Assembly: GCF_019880545.1 (NCBI RefSeq)
Contig: NZ_JAINVW010000001.1
Location: 1,054,001 to 1,118,000, forward strand
DNA length: 64,000 nt
Source of the DNA: Flagellimonas meishanensis
GTDB lineage: Bacteria > Bacteroidota > Bacteroidia > Flavobacteriales > Flavobacteriaceae
Reading direction: 5' to 3'
Below, one piece after another: positions 45,729-54,350 of this stretch. The notes under the pieces were generated by a model, which was given only the letters and a program-made list of their open reading frames with translations, was not told where the DNA came from and did no database searches. How positions within the stretch are numbered: position 1 is the stretch's first letter; the number at the start of each line of letters is the position of its first letter. The position numbers and the translations under genes are program-made.

Positions 45729-45810
45729 GCGGGTGTGGTGGAACTGGTAGACACGCTAGACTTAGGATCTAGTGCCGTGAGGCGTGGGGGTTCGACTCCC
45801 TTCACCCGCA
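45729..45810 (+). tRNA. tRNA-Leu (anticodon TAG)
   Basis: An 82-base class II tRNA with acceptor GCGGGTG/CACCCGC and discriminator A. The anticodon stem CTAGA/TCTAG encloses CTTAGGA, anticodon TAG (reads CUA/CUG). A variable arm TGCCGTGAGGCG and T arm GGTTCGACTCC follow. CCA is not encoded. Confidence 0.97.
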
Positions 45811-45820
45811 CAAAGGAACT

Positions 45821-45858
45821 AACCTTAATCATTGATTATCAATGATTAAGGTTTTTTT
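45821..45858 (+). terminator. terminator of tRNA-Leu
   Basis: A perfect 15 bp stem (AACCTTAATCATTGA and complement) with loop TTA and a T7 run begins 11 bases after the tRNA. Confidence 0.93.
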
Positions 45859-46160
45859 GTTCTGTTCATTTGTCAACTTGTTGTCAACTATTGTATTTGT
45901 TTCAATAATTGTTGTGGAATACCCTGAAAAGTAAGGTATCTAAAATCAACAGTTAATTATTGAATCAAATAAAACCATTAATGATTCAACTGTCTGTTCA
46001 TTTTGATAAAGTCAACAGGTAAGAATCAAAAAAGATTATTAATAATTCCGTCGCGCGCGTACTGTTTTGATTTTTGAAAAAAGAACAATCAATCAAACTT
46101 GAAAAACTTGATTATTCAGGAATGGAAAAGATTGGTTAATCAATTAAAGTTTTAAGTGGT
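45859..46160. other. non-coding AT-rich stretch 3' of tRNA-Leu
   Basis: No gene. It begins with two direct copies of TTGTCAACT (45870-45878 and 45881-45889), the kind of short repeat that can lie beside integrase attachment sites at tRNA genes. No integrase gene is found in the window, so this is only suggestive. A GC-only island TCGCGCGCGTAC near 46050 breaks an otherwise AT-rich run. Confidence 0.4.
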
Positions 46161-47111
46161 TTATTCGAGATACTCTATTTGCCAAGTTGAGATAAAATCA
46201 GAGTTGAAAGTTTTAGTAAGTCTTATGGGCAATCCATCGACATCAAATTCATATTCTCGTTGGAGTTGGTCACCGACACTGACAATATATAATGGTAAAT
46301 CCACTGTATCTTCATATGAAATCAACCCACTGTTACTTCTTATGATCTGATTATTTATGTTTCCGTAAAAACTTCCCCAAAAATTTTTAAAAGGTCCTGT
46401 GGGTTCAGTATTCTCTAAATATGCATGTTGAAATTCATCTGTTCCATCCGAACGTATTACAGATTTGGATATTGGCGCACCATTTTCTATAGCTACTTCT
46501 GCAATTATCCCATTATCCGATTTTGTTATAAAACCATTTGCATCTAAAGTAAATTCTGAATAAAACAATCGGTTTCTACTAGGGTTTAATGTTTCCCTAG
46601 TAATTAAATTATTTGTATAAACGAAGGAGGTGAATAGCGTGTCTGGCACAGCGCGGTTTCTTCTAATCAGTCTTATCGAACTTAAATTGTCATTTTCATA
46701 GTTCAAGTCCTCGATAATTTCTACCGTGCCATCTGAAGTATGCTCAATCCGTGTCTTCAATAATCCTTTGTCATCGTATCCATAAGTAGTGAAATTCTGT
46801 AGCACTCCGTCTGCACTTAAGCCATCCTCTCGAATCACCTTATTTCCTTCAAATTGAAACTCAACACGTCCTTGAACTATATTATTGACGATATTCTCAT
46901 AACTCATTTTTGAGAAAAAAACAGTTTCTTCAGGTTCAATTGGAATTTCCTCTTCTGTCTCATTCGGTATTTGTTCCTCTTCAGATTCTTGGGTAGTTGG
47001 TGGAACATCTTCGGAATCACTACTGCTGCTACAACTGGTCAAACTGACAGAACCGATTATGAGGATAATAGAAAAGATAATTATTTGCGTAGGGTTTAAT
47101 AAATGCTTCAT
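46161..47111 (-). CDS. hypothetical lipoprotein with YD-like beta repeats
   Basis: 316 residues. The lipoprotein signal ends at SLTSC (Cys27), followed by an acidic Ser/Glu/Pro linker to about residue 65 that should act as a surface tether. The body has repeated units such as NFTTYGYDDKGLLKTRIEH, SEFTLDANGFITKS and EYEFDVDGLPIRLTK, which resemble YD/RHS-type beta hairpins (Y-x-x-D-x-x-G-x-L/I). This pattern is common in Bacteroidota surface lipoproteins of unknown role. First gene of the AT-rich region after tRNA-Leu; no operon partner on this strand. Confidence 0.7.
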   Translation of the reverse strand: MKHLLNPTQIIIFSIILIIGSVSLTSCSSSSDSEDVPPTTQESEEEQIPNETEEEIPIEPEETVFFSKMSYENIVNNIVQGRVEFQFEGNKVIREDGLSADGVLQNFTTYGYDDKGLLKTRIEHTSDGTVEIIEDLNYENDNLSSIRLIRRNRAVPDTLFTSFVYTNNLITRETLNPSRNRLFYSEFTLDANGFITKSDNGIIAEVAIENGAPISKSVIRSDGTDEFQHAYLENTEPTGPFKNFWGSFYGNINNQIIRSNSGLISYEDTVDLPLYIVSVGDQLQREYEFDVDGLPIRLTKTFNSDFISTWQIEYLE

Positions 47112-47712
47112 TTAGGAAATTTCTTATTTAGGAGATACAAAAAAAAGAAAATATATTTAGTTCTGAAGAATATTGGTCCTGTATCATTTAAGGCTTAAAT
47201 ATCCTTTGTAGAATAATGATGTATTGGTATTTGATACAATCTAATTTCGAATTAATTAATGTTTTTTAATTCCCCTTAACCGTTTTTCAACCGTTTTTGA
47301 CGTATGTTATGACTTCTCATTAATTCCGGGACTATGATTCTTTTAAGGGTTATTTGACCGTTTTTCGACCGTTAAGTTACTGGCAACTCTAAATCAATCG
47401 TCGTTTTATCGCCGTTTTTGTAAAGTGCAGTCCTCTTAATTTCTAATGCTAGGTTTAGTGAGGTTGTCAGGTTAACAAAGGCTAACAATTGAGGATGGGT
47501 TTTCTTAGGATATTTAAATATTCTATCCATTGAACAGATGGGACTGAAGTCTTCAATTTTGCCACTTCAAAGCAATCCATGATAATGAGGATTCTTTACA
47601 AAGAATGCATACTCTTTTAAGAGCTAAATGAAGTTAATCTATTTCTCTAAATGAAAATTGGTTAAGTAAAAATAATTCTACATTTTTGGATGTATTTTTT
47701 TATTGACCATAA
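47112..47712. other. 601 bp gap holding repeat copy A
   Basis: No convincing ORF. It holds repeat copy A (47154-47298) and several CCGTTTTT words on the same strand (near 47280, 47291, 47358, 47412). The segment 47393-47466 (ATCAATCGTCG through GAGGTTG) is also echoed at 50387-50437. The promoters of the lipoprotein gene (leftward) and of the 47713 gene (rightward) should be here; no clear -7 element was found. Confidence 0.6.
47154..47298 (+). repeat. diverged direct repeat, copy A
   Basis: About 145 bp, aligned by eye with copy B at 50215-50358 in the same orientation, perhaps three-quarters identical with almost no gaps. Shared strings are TATTTAGTTCT, AAATATCCT, AATTAATTAATGTTTTTT and CCTTAACCGTTTTTC. 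Confidence 0.75.
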
Positions 47713-48348
47713 ATGGCTAAATCATTCCTACTCTCGTTAATTACCTTATTCCTTTTTTTTTCCGCTCACTCTCAAAGCAAGATTCAATTTGGCCTAAATG
47801 GAGGAGCAACTTATACCACTTTTTGGGGAAATGAATTTGCAAGGAATTTTAATCATAACATTGGTTTTATGACAGGAATCCATTTGGACTACAAATTTAC
47901 ACCTGGATTGTTGTTTGCTTTGAACCTTAATTACGAACGGAGGTCAATTGATGCCTCTAGTGTTCCATTTGATTCTACTGGCCAGTCATTATTTCCAACA
48001 GTAACGAATTACACTTACGACTATCTAAACATTCCAATAATGTTGAAAGTACCATTTGGTAAACAGGAATTATGGTTTTTCAATTTTGGGTTGTTTACCA
48101 ATATTTTGATCAATGACAATGTAGACCAAGAAGTTTATGGAAACTCCTTCAAAAATTTGGATATTGGTCTAATTTCCGGAATTGGCAAGGCTTTTAATAT
48201 TAATGACAATAACGAGTTGGCACTGGAATTGAGGACCAATCTAGGCTTGGCCAATATCAGTGACTTGGAAAGCCAGTTTCTTGGAGTTGAAAAATTGAGG
48301 ACCTCTTCTTTAAATCTAATGATTACATATATTTTCAAAAACAAATAA
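47713..48348 (+). CDS. porin-family outer-membrane beta-barrel (PorT-like)
   Basis: 211 residues with signal peptide MAKSFLLSLITLFLFFSAHSQ. The mature part has the alternating pattern of a small 8-strand barrel, opening SKIQFGLNGGATYTTFWG and ending LRTSSLNLMITYIFKNK with aromatic residues at strand ends. It resembles the PF13568 outer-membrane group seen throughout Bacteroidota. Ligand or partner unknown; the lipoprotein-like DUF2846 gene follows after 4 bp, so they are co-transcribed. Confidence 0.82.
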   Translation: MAKSFLLSLITLFLFFSAHSQSKIQFGLNGGATYTTFWGNEFARNFNHNIGFMTGIHLDYKFTPGLLFALNLNYERRSIDASSVPFDSTGQSLFPTVTNYTYDYLNIPIMLKVPFGKQELWFFNFGLFTNILINDNVDQEVYGNSFKNLDIGLISGIGKAFNINDNNELALELRTNLGLANISDLESQFLGVEKLRTSSLNLMITYIFKNK

Positions 48349-48352
48349 GACA

Positions 48353-48922
48353 ATGAAATACGTACCTCTGCTACTACTTCTTTTTATTACGATTAATGTT
48401 GATGCTCAACACGAAGTCCACCCTTCTAAAGATAAGGCTGTTGTATATTTCGTAAGATCAAAATCAATGGGGACGCTGATAAACTTCACCTATTTTGACG
48501 GGGATAAGGTAATTGGAAAATTCAATGGCCGAAATTATTTTCGTTATGAATGCGAGCCCGGTAAACATTTGTTTTGGGCCAGATCAGAAAATAAGTCCTT
48601 TGTCGAAGCCGAACTTGAAGCAAATAAAATCTATATGCTTGAAGCCATACCAAGAATGGGAGGTGTGAAAGCAGCAGTAAAACTTGTTCCAGTAGATATT
48701 GGAAAACATAAAATGAAGAATATAAAGAAACTTTTTGAAAACAAAGAACCGCTTATTTTTGAAATGGATGAAATTGTAAATACTCAAAGTGAAATGAGTG
48801 AAGTAATTGCTAGGGCAATGGAAAAATATGACAAGGACAAAGATGCGGGCAAGTCAATACCGAAATTGGACTCCCAAATGTATATTACCCGTGAGGACTT
48901 AGAGAGTGTCGATTCAAATTAG
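48353..48922 (+). CDS. exported DUF2846-like protein
   Basis: 189 residues with signal peptide MKYVPLLLLLFITINVDAQ. The core AVVYFVRSKSMGTLINF, YFRYECEPGKHLFWARSENK and KIYMLEAIPRMGG matches DUF2846, a family of periplasmic or membrane-bound proteins of unknown function in which a beta sandwich is followed by a helical tail. The C-terminal tail is charged. It starts 4 bp after the barrel gene. Confidence 0.75.
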   Translation: MKYVPLLLLLFITINVDAQHEVHPSKDKAVVYFVRSKSMGTLINFTYFDGDKVIGKFNGRNYFRYECEPGKHLFWARSENKSFVEAELEANKIYMLEAIPRMGGVKAAVKLVPVDIGKHKMKNIKKLFENKEPLIFEMDEIVNTQSEMSEVIARAMEKYDKDKDAGKSIPKLDSQMYITREDLESVDSN

Positions 48923-48969
48923 TCTTTATAAACTAACATTATACCACCAATGAAGGAGTTAATTGTTAT

Positions 48970-50082
48970 ATGAGGAAATTCTTCTTTTTGTTCTTGCCCA
49001 TTTTTTTTGGTTGCTCAAATGAAGTATCCCAAAACGCATTAGTTTTTGAGGGTGATATATTGCTCGGCTCGCAAGAGGAGTTAGATAGTTTTACATCTAA
49101 TGGCTATACTAGGGTTACTGGTAATCTTAGCATTAGACAAACTGCTTCTGATTCACCTATTCAGGATCTAACGGGCCTAGAATCTATATTAGAGGTTGGA
49201 AATTTGACAATTTCTGGAAACGAAAATCTAGGTAGTCTTGAAGGTCTTCACAATATTAGAAGAGTTGATGGCTATCTGACTATTGAAAATACACCACTCA
49301 CAAATAGCAATTTATCGGGGTTAAGAGGATTGAAGACGGTAGGAATATCCTTCTTCGTGGCGAGAGTTGATAACCTTCTTTCTTTTTCCGGAATGGAATC
49401 CTTAGAGTCAGTTGGATCTTTGGAGATACTTGAAAACCCATCTTTGACCAGTCTTGCAGGACTTGATGTATTACAGTCCTTAGAGATGTTAAGGATTTTG
49501 GACAATCCTTTGTTGGAATCACTATCAGGTTTGGACAATTTAAAAGAAGTCGAAAGACGAATTGAATTGGTTGACAACACTTCTATCCAAAACCTCATTG
49601 CCCTATCTAATTTGAAGTCCTCTTCAAATCTATATTTTGAAATTACGACCCTTTCATCACTCCAAGATTTAAGCGGTCTTGGTGGGATGACCTATATAAA
49701 GGATTTATTGATTGGTGATATGGAGATGATGACCTCATTAAATGGATTAAGTAATCTTACCAGAGTAGATAATCTATTACTTGGAAACAATCGGTCATTA
49801 GTTGATTTAAGTGGTTTATCTAATCTTACACAAATTGGGGATGCCGAAATGACGGGTTCAATAATAATTGGCAACAACCCTAAACTGGTTTCGCTTAAAG
49901 GCTTTGAAAATATACAGTCATTTTATGGAGAAATAATTATTGAAGACAACAGTATTCTGGACAATTTATGTGATTTAGGAAGCATTTTCGCAAGTGATGG
50001 ATTGAGTTCAGTCACAATTGAGAGAAACCTATTTAATCCATCATCAGAAGATATAGAAACGGGTGTCAATTGTAGTTTATGA
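48970..50082 (+). CDS. leucine-rich / receptor L-domain-like lipoprotein
   Basis: 370 residues. The lipoprotein signal ends at IFFGC (Cys15). About 14 repeats of ~22-24 residues follow, each like L-x-x-L-x-G-L-x-x-L-x-x-V-x-x-L-x-I-x-x-N (for instance LTSLAGLDVLQSLEMLRILDN, the receptor L-domain pattern). They should stack into a solenoid that binds protein or glycan. A final Cys pair region (NLCDLGSIF, NCSL) caps the solenoid. 47 bp after the DUF2846 gene, same strand. Role unknown; surface recognition is an inference from the fold. Confidence 0.8.
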   Translation: MRKFFFLFLPIFFGCSNEVSQNALVFEGDILLGSQEELDSFTSNGYTRVTGNLSIRQTASDSPIQDLTGLESILEVGNLTISGNENLGSLEGLHNIRRVDGYLTIENTPLTNSNLSGLRGLKTVGISFFVARVDNLLSFSGMESLESVGSLEILENPSLTSLAGLDVLQSLEMLRILDNPLLESLSGLDNLKEVERRIELVDNTSIQNLIALSNLKSSSNLYFEITTLSSLQDLSGLGGMTYIKDLLIGDMEMMTSLNGLSNLTRVDNLLLGNNRSLVDLSGLSNLTQIGDAEMTGSIIIGNNPKLVSLKGFENIQSFYGEIIIEDNSILDNLCDLGSIFASDGLSSVTIERNLFNPSSEDIETGVNCSL

Positions 50083-50499
50083 ACATTCAAGGTCCAAACA
50101 TCAACAAACTTTGATATTGCTAAAAAGTCATTTGATCTGCAAGCCTGAGTTTGTCAATTAACCACTTATAACGTTTAGTCGGTTTCCCTTTATAGTGCTT
50201 TTTAAAGTAGGGTTTATTTAGTTCTAAATAATATTGTCCAATAAATTTTGAAGCTCAAATATCCTGCGGAGAATACAAGTCGGATGCTATTTGAGATAAT
50301 CTAATTTCAAATTAATTAATGTTTTTTGATTCTCCTTAACCGTTTTTCTACCGTTTTGTGACCGTTTTATTATTGTCTACATTGCGTCAATCGTCGTTTT
50401 TTTGAGGTGCTGTCCTAACATTGGATAAATGAGGTTGATGAATTGTAGAGTTTAAGGTTTTTTTATTCCTATTTCTTGGGAGAGGGTTCAAAAAATCCT
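50083..50499. other. 417 bp gap holding repeat copy B
   Basis: No ORF of note. It holds repeat copy B (50215-50358) and the shorter echo of the A region at 50387-50437. It lies between two convergent genes, so no promoter is required; no terminator hairpin was found. Confidence 0.6.
50215..50358 (+). repeat. diverged direct repeat, copy B
   Basis: Same orientation and nearly the same length as copy A at 47154. Identity is strongest over AATTAATTAATGTTTTTT (50308-50325) and CCTTAACCGTTTTTC. After this core, copy B lacks about 50 bp that lie in the A locus before the ATCAATCGTCG segment. Confidence 0.75.
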
Positions 50500-51204
50500 T
50501 CAAAAACGCCCGATAAAACTATCACCTATAATTCTATCGTAAACCTGTTTTCTAAGGTTTTTACTGATCCTGATTTTGTGGTTTTCCACATAAAGCAACG
50601 AACCCTCAATTTTCTTTACATGTGTTAGGCCCACTAGATAAGACCGGTGCACCCGCATAAACTTTGATTCGGGAAGTTGATTTTCGATATGCCCCAGGGA
50701 AACAAGGGTAAGGTATTTCTCAGAAAGAGTATGGACAAATACATAGTCCTTTGCCGTTTCAACAAAGATGATATCATCAACGGGGATACGGACCAATATT
50801 CCATTGGACTTTATAAAAATGTGATGGCTATCTTCAATAGGTCCGGGTTCGTTCATCAGGTTGACTTTGTCAATAGCCTTTAAAAAACGGGGATAGGAGA
50901 AGGGTTTCAACAAATAGTCCACGGCATTGAGGTCAAAACCCTCCAGGGCAAACTCGCGGTAAGCGGTAGTGAAGATAACCTTTGGGGGAAGGTTGAGCGA
51001 TTTTATCAGTTCCAGACCGGTCATATTTGGCATTTGAATGTCCAGGAACATAATATCTACTGGATTGGACTTTAAAAACTCCAAGGCCTGAATGGCAGAT
51101 CCCAAAGAACCTTTAAGCTCCAAAAATGGTGTTTGTGCCACAAACTCCTCGAGGCCCTTTCTGGCAAGAAGTTCGTCATCAACGATCAAGCACTTTAGTT
51201 TCAT
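50500..51204 (-). CDS. LytTR-family response regulator (second pair)
   Basis: About 234 residues from MKLKCLIVDDE (an ATG three codons upstream at 51213 is also open). Receiver domain with DD near 9-10 and phosphoacceptor Asp in FLDIQMPNMTG near 55. The LytTR domain in the last 100 residues has the DDIIFVETAKDYVFVH and FMRVHRSYLVGLTHV hallmarks. It overlaps the upstream sensor kinase by 26 bp. Targets unknown; LytTR sites are not evident nearby. Confidence 0.93.
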   Translation of the reverse strand: MKLKCLIVDDELLARKGLEEFVAQTPFLELKGSLGSAIQALEFLKSNPVDIMFLDIQMPNMTGLELIKSLNLPPKVIFTTAYREFALEGFDLNAVDYLLKPFSYPRFLKAIDKVNLMNEPGPIEDSHHIFIKSNGILVRIPVDDIIFVETAKDYVFVHTLSEKYLTLVSLGHIENQLPESKFMRVHRSYLVGLTHVKKIEGSLLYVENHKIRISKNLRKQVYDRIIGDSFIGRF

Positions 51205-52234
51205 CCAGCTCAATTTTCAAATTCACGGTAAACCTTTCTTCCCCATCTTCTATTAAAAGATAATGATTGTTGGCATATATAAGTTCCAATCTTCGTTTAA
51301 GGTTGGTTAGTCCAATGCCCTTTTGCTCTCCTTTTTGGGGTATTTTTTTTGCGCGGTTCGATGAGGTGTTCCGTACGCTGAAGTTCAATATGCTGCCTTT
51401 AAATATCTCTGCGTTCACTTGAATTTGATAGCCTTTGCTGTTTTGACCGTGCTTGAAGGCGTTTTCAATAAGGGGCAGCAAAAGCATTGGGGCTATTTGC
51501 AAATCGCCGGGATTTTTGGGAAAATCGTAGGTCACTTTGGCCAGATCTGAATGTCTCACACTTTCAATATTGATATAATTGGCAAGGTTTTGAAATTCAC
51601 TTTCCAGATTGATATGTTTCTTGTCCGTTTCATAAAGTTGATAGCTCAACAGCTCCGAAAACTCCAGCAACATTTTTTTTCCAGCATTTAGGTTTCTGTT
51701 CATCATTACGTAAATACTGTTTAGGGAGTTGAAAAGGAAATGAGGGTTTATCTGGCTCTTTAAAAGGCTCAATTCCGTTTCGAGCCGTTTTTGTTCCAAT
51801 TCACTCAAAACCTGTTCCTTTTTGTACCACTGATCAATAAGGAACAATGTCATCGACAAACACAATGATAGCAATACTTCGGTGGCTATGGCAATCTTGC
51901 CCTCAAAACTATGGAAGAAATTGGCAGTGGGTAAATACACATTTATTCTCGAAAAATAGAAATGAAGATAATGGGAAGAAAACCAAGTAGTCAGAATGAT
52001 GCATGCAATTAAAAAAATCAGGTAAGGGGCTATCTTCTTCTTCAACAAAAATCTTGGGGCCAAAAAATAAAGATTGAAATAGACCAGGACGGCATAAGGC
52101 ACGAAGGCGACCAAATTTGTCCGAAAATTGTCCAACAGGTCACGGTGATAGTTAAGGTCGTGGGCACTCCATAAGGCTACGAATATTGCCCAAAACAACA
52201 AATGTTGGGCCACTCTTGACCACTTTTTTTTCAT
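51179..52234 (-). CDS. LytS-type membrane sensor histidine kinase (second pair)
   Basis: 351 residues. Four hydrophobic segments at roughly 10-25, 40-60, 70-90 and 115-135, a coiled linker, then the kinase core with INPHFLFNSL (phospho-His 165) and an N-box PLIENAFKHGQ. Shorter than the first LytS in this window, with no visible periplasmic sensor domain, so sensing probably happens in or near the membrane. Coupled to the regulator downstream. Confidence 0.92.
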   Translation of the reverse strand: MKKKWSRVAQHLLFWAIFVALWSAHDLNYHRDLLDNFRTNLVAFVPYAVLVYFNLYFLAPRFLLKKKIAPYLIFLIACIILTTWFSSHYLHFYFSRINVYLPTANFFHSFEGKIAIATEVLLSLCLSMTLFLIDQWYKKEQVLSELEQKRLETELSLLKSQINPHFLFNSLNSIYVMMNRNLNAGKKMLLEFSELLSYQLYETDKKHINLESEFQNLANYINIESVRHSDLAKVTYDFPKNPGDLQIAPMLLLPLIENAFKHGQNSKGYQIQVNAEIFKGSILNFSVRNTSSNRAKKIPQKGEQKGIGLTNLKRRLELIYANNHYLLIEDGEERFTVNLKIELDETKVLDR

Positions 52235-52296
52235 TTACCAAGGATTGTGGATAACGCCAATCAATTGTCGCAAAGATACTTAATCGGCATTTTTTG

Positions 52297-53562
52297 TCAA
52301 TCTAGAATGATGCCCTGCTTTATTCGTAGATCAATATGCTCCGTAACCTCCGAAATAGCTATCAAAGGATCGATGTCCAAAACCAAAAAACTGGCCTCAT
52401 AACCATCATGCAGTTTTCCGACCTTTCTGTTGGGAAAAATGGTTTCCGTTGAATTCTCGGTCCACATTTTAAGCAATTCCAAGTTGGTGAAAATGCCCAA
52501 TTTCTGTAATAATTCAAATTCGTCTACGGAGTTTCCATTAAAATTATCAGATCCAATGGCCAGTTTGGCTCCTTCTCTTTTGAACTGTTCTAGGTTGTTG
52601 CCTATATTTTCCATCAATGCTTGAAAGTTGGGCTGCTTTTCCCTTTTTTGCACCAGGGAAATGGTGGTTACCGTGGTAATTCCTTTTTCTTTGGCCATTT
52701 TGATGTCTTCAGGGGCGATGGGTTGACCATTTTTTATTTCGGGCAAATGAGCAACTTCGTCCACACCGGCCATAACGGCCACGTGGAAATCATGGGCCGT
52801 CTCCACATGGGCACTTACACGGAGCCCATCAGTATGTGCTTTTTCAACAATTTTACCCACCAGTTTGGGGTCCAGTCCCTTTTTGCCAAAATACACAGGA
52901 TCGTTCTTTCGCATTTCATATTCTTCAGAATATAGCAGGTTGATTTTGATAAATTCTGGCTCAAAAGAGAGGATATGCCCCCATTTTTTGGTAAGGTCCT
53001 GTTCCGTATCAATGACAAAATATCCGTGCGATTCTATGTCCTGCTTGGAATCGAATATGTCATAATAGCCCCAATCAAAGAATTTTTCACGGATTGCTAT
53101 TGGATGTCCGCCGGTACCGGTCAAAGGAGCGTAGGTAGTGCTTATGTCCAACCCAGATGGTTTGTTGTAATGGTGCATCAATGGCTGTAGTTGCATCTTG
53201 ATTGCAGACAGGTGTTTTACGTAGAACACCCCATTCTTGAGGTAGTCATCAATACGTTTTTCCAATTCGTAGTCACTTTCCAAGTTGTGGTTATGGGCCT
53301 CCGCAAAGGGAGGTATCACGAATTTTTCAGAGAGGTCCAATACGGTGTCTACCTCATTTTCAATGTTGTCAAAAGAAAGTAGACCGTCTTCTACCCACAC
53401 TGTCCTTTCGATGAATTCCTGGCCATTGAACCATTTTCCATGCACCAGCTCCATTTTTAGACTTTTTGGATTGTCAACGGCGCTTTTTTCAGGTTTGGCC
53501 TGTTTTGTGGCACAGGAAACGAATAGAGATATTGCCAGAAGACTGTAACGTTGCATGTTCAT
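52297..53562 (-). CDS. amidohydrolase-family lipoprotein
   Basis: 421 residues. The lipoprotein signal ends at SLFVSC (Cys17). The amidohydrolase core shows a divergent metal site: AEAHNHNLESDYE near 93 (HxH), VSAHVETAHD near 250, VDEVAHLPE near 272 and AIGSDNFNGNSVDE near 335. A closing beta domain (GYEASFLVLDIDPL) is standard. Such exported amidohydrolases act on peptides, ureides or similar C-N bonds; substrate not known. It lies 62 bp upstream of the second LytS, on the same strand, possibly in one transcript. Confidence 0.85.
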   Translation of the reverse strand: MNMQRYSLLAISLFVSCATKQAKPEKSAVDNPKSLKMELVHGKWFNGQEFIERTVWVEDGLLSFDNIENEVDTVLDLSEKFVIPPFAEAHNHNLESDYELEKRIDDYLKNGVFYVKHLSAIKMQLQPLMHHYNKPSGLDISTTYAPLTGTGGHPIAIREKFFDWGYYDIFDSKQDIESHGYFVIDTEQDLTKKWGHILSFEPEFIKINLLYSEEYEMRKNDPVYFGKKGLDPKLVGKIVEKAHTDGLRVSAHVETAHDFHVAVMAGVDEVAHLPEIKNGQPIAPEDIKMAKEKGITTVTTISLVQKREKQPNFQALMENIGNNLEQFKREGAKLAIGSDNFNGNSVDEFELLQKLGIFTNLELLKMWTENSTETIFPNRKVGKLHDGYEASFLVLDIDPLIAISEVTEHIDLRIKQGIILD

Positions 53563-53875
53563 TTTTTTCTAAAGGAACCTATTTGACCCCATACCGGAAA
53601 ATCTTATAGCTGGAAGGATGTCGTTGGTAGTCATAAAGGACAAAACTGTAGATGAAATACATTGAGGATTGGGATTGTTTGAATAGAATTGTATCCAAAT
53701 GCGATGTGCCCACGTAGGGGCTATCATTTTTTATAGTACTTTTCTTATAAAATATTCACAATAAATCTTTAAAAAGAAAGTTCTTTAACATACAACAAGT
53801 AGTATTTTTACAGATATTTCAGGTGTTTAAAACCAACAAAGTGACTAACTAACAAGTTAATTATAGCCAGAGACT
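53563..53875. other. 313 bp gap without recognised features
   Basis: Lies between the divergent amidohydrolase and receiver genes, so it should hold both promoters. I found no exact TAnnTTTG and no palindrome of the cbb3-region type. Confidence 0.5.
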
Positions 53876-54268
53876 ATGTACAAGGAAATTTATTTGGTCG
53901 ATGATGAAGATTTAGTAAACACGATCAATACGATTCATTTTAGGAAAATTGGAATGGAGGATAAGGTTAAAAGCTTCACCAACCCAGAATTGGCGTTGGA
54001 CAATCTTCGGTTTAGGAAAAACCAGACGGATCGCACCTTGATTTTATTGGATATCAATATGCCAGAAATGAGCGGATTTGAATTTTTGGAGTTTATGGAA
54101 TTGGAAAACTTTCCAGAAACCAATGAGGTACTTCTGGTAACTTCCTCCATTTCCCAGGCCGACAAAGAGGAGGCAAAGAAATATGGGAAATATGTGAAGC
54201 GATTTATCTCAAAACCCCTTCAAATAGAACATTTGGAAGAATATCTACAAACTTCGTTCGCAAAATAG
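53876..54268 (+). CDS. stand-alone CheY-like response regulator
   Basis: 130 residues, a single receiver domain without an output domain. VDDEDL near 8, phosphoacceptor Asp in ILLDINMPEMSG near 60 and FISKPLQ near 107 are all intact. Single-domain receivers act in phosphorelays or bind partner proteins; no kinase is adjacent, so its partner is elsewhere. Confidence 0.92.
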   Translation: MYKEIYLVDDEDLVNTINTIHFRKIGMEDKVKSFTNPELALDNLRFRKNQTDRTLILLDINMPEMSGFEFLEFMELENFPETNEVLLVTSSISQADKEEAKKYGKYVKRFISKPLQIEHLEEYLQTSFAK

Positions 54269-54350
54269 TGAACGCCAATTTTTAACGGGACAGCTCGGGA
54301 ATTAGCTTATCGAGGCTATGGAATGATGTAGAATGGCATCCCTGGCAGTA

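Noticed and set aside
45859..50499. Integrative element at tRNA-Leu
   Set aside because: No integrase, transposase or duplicated tRNA 3' end was found; only short repeats and composition hint at it.
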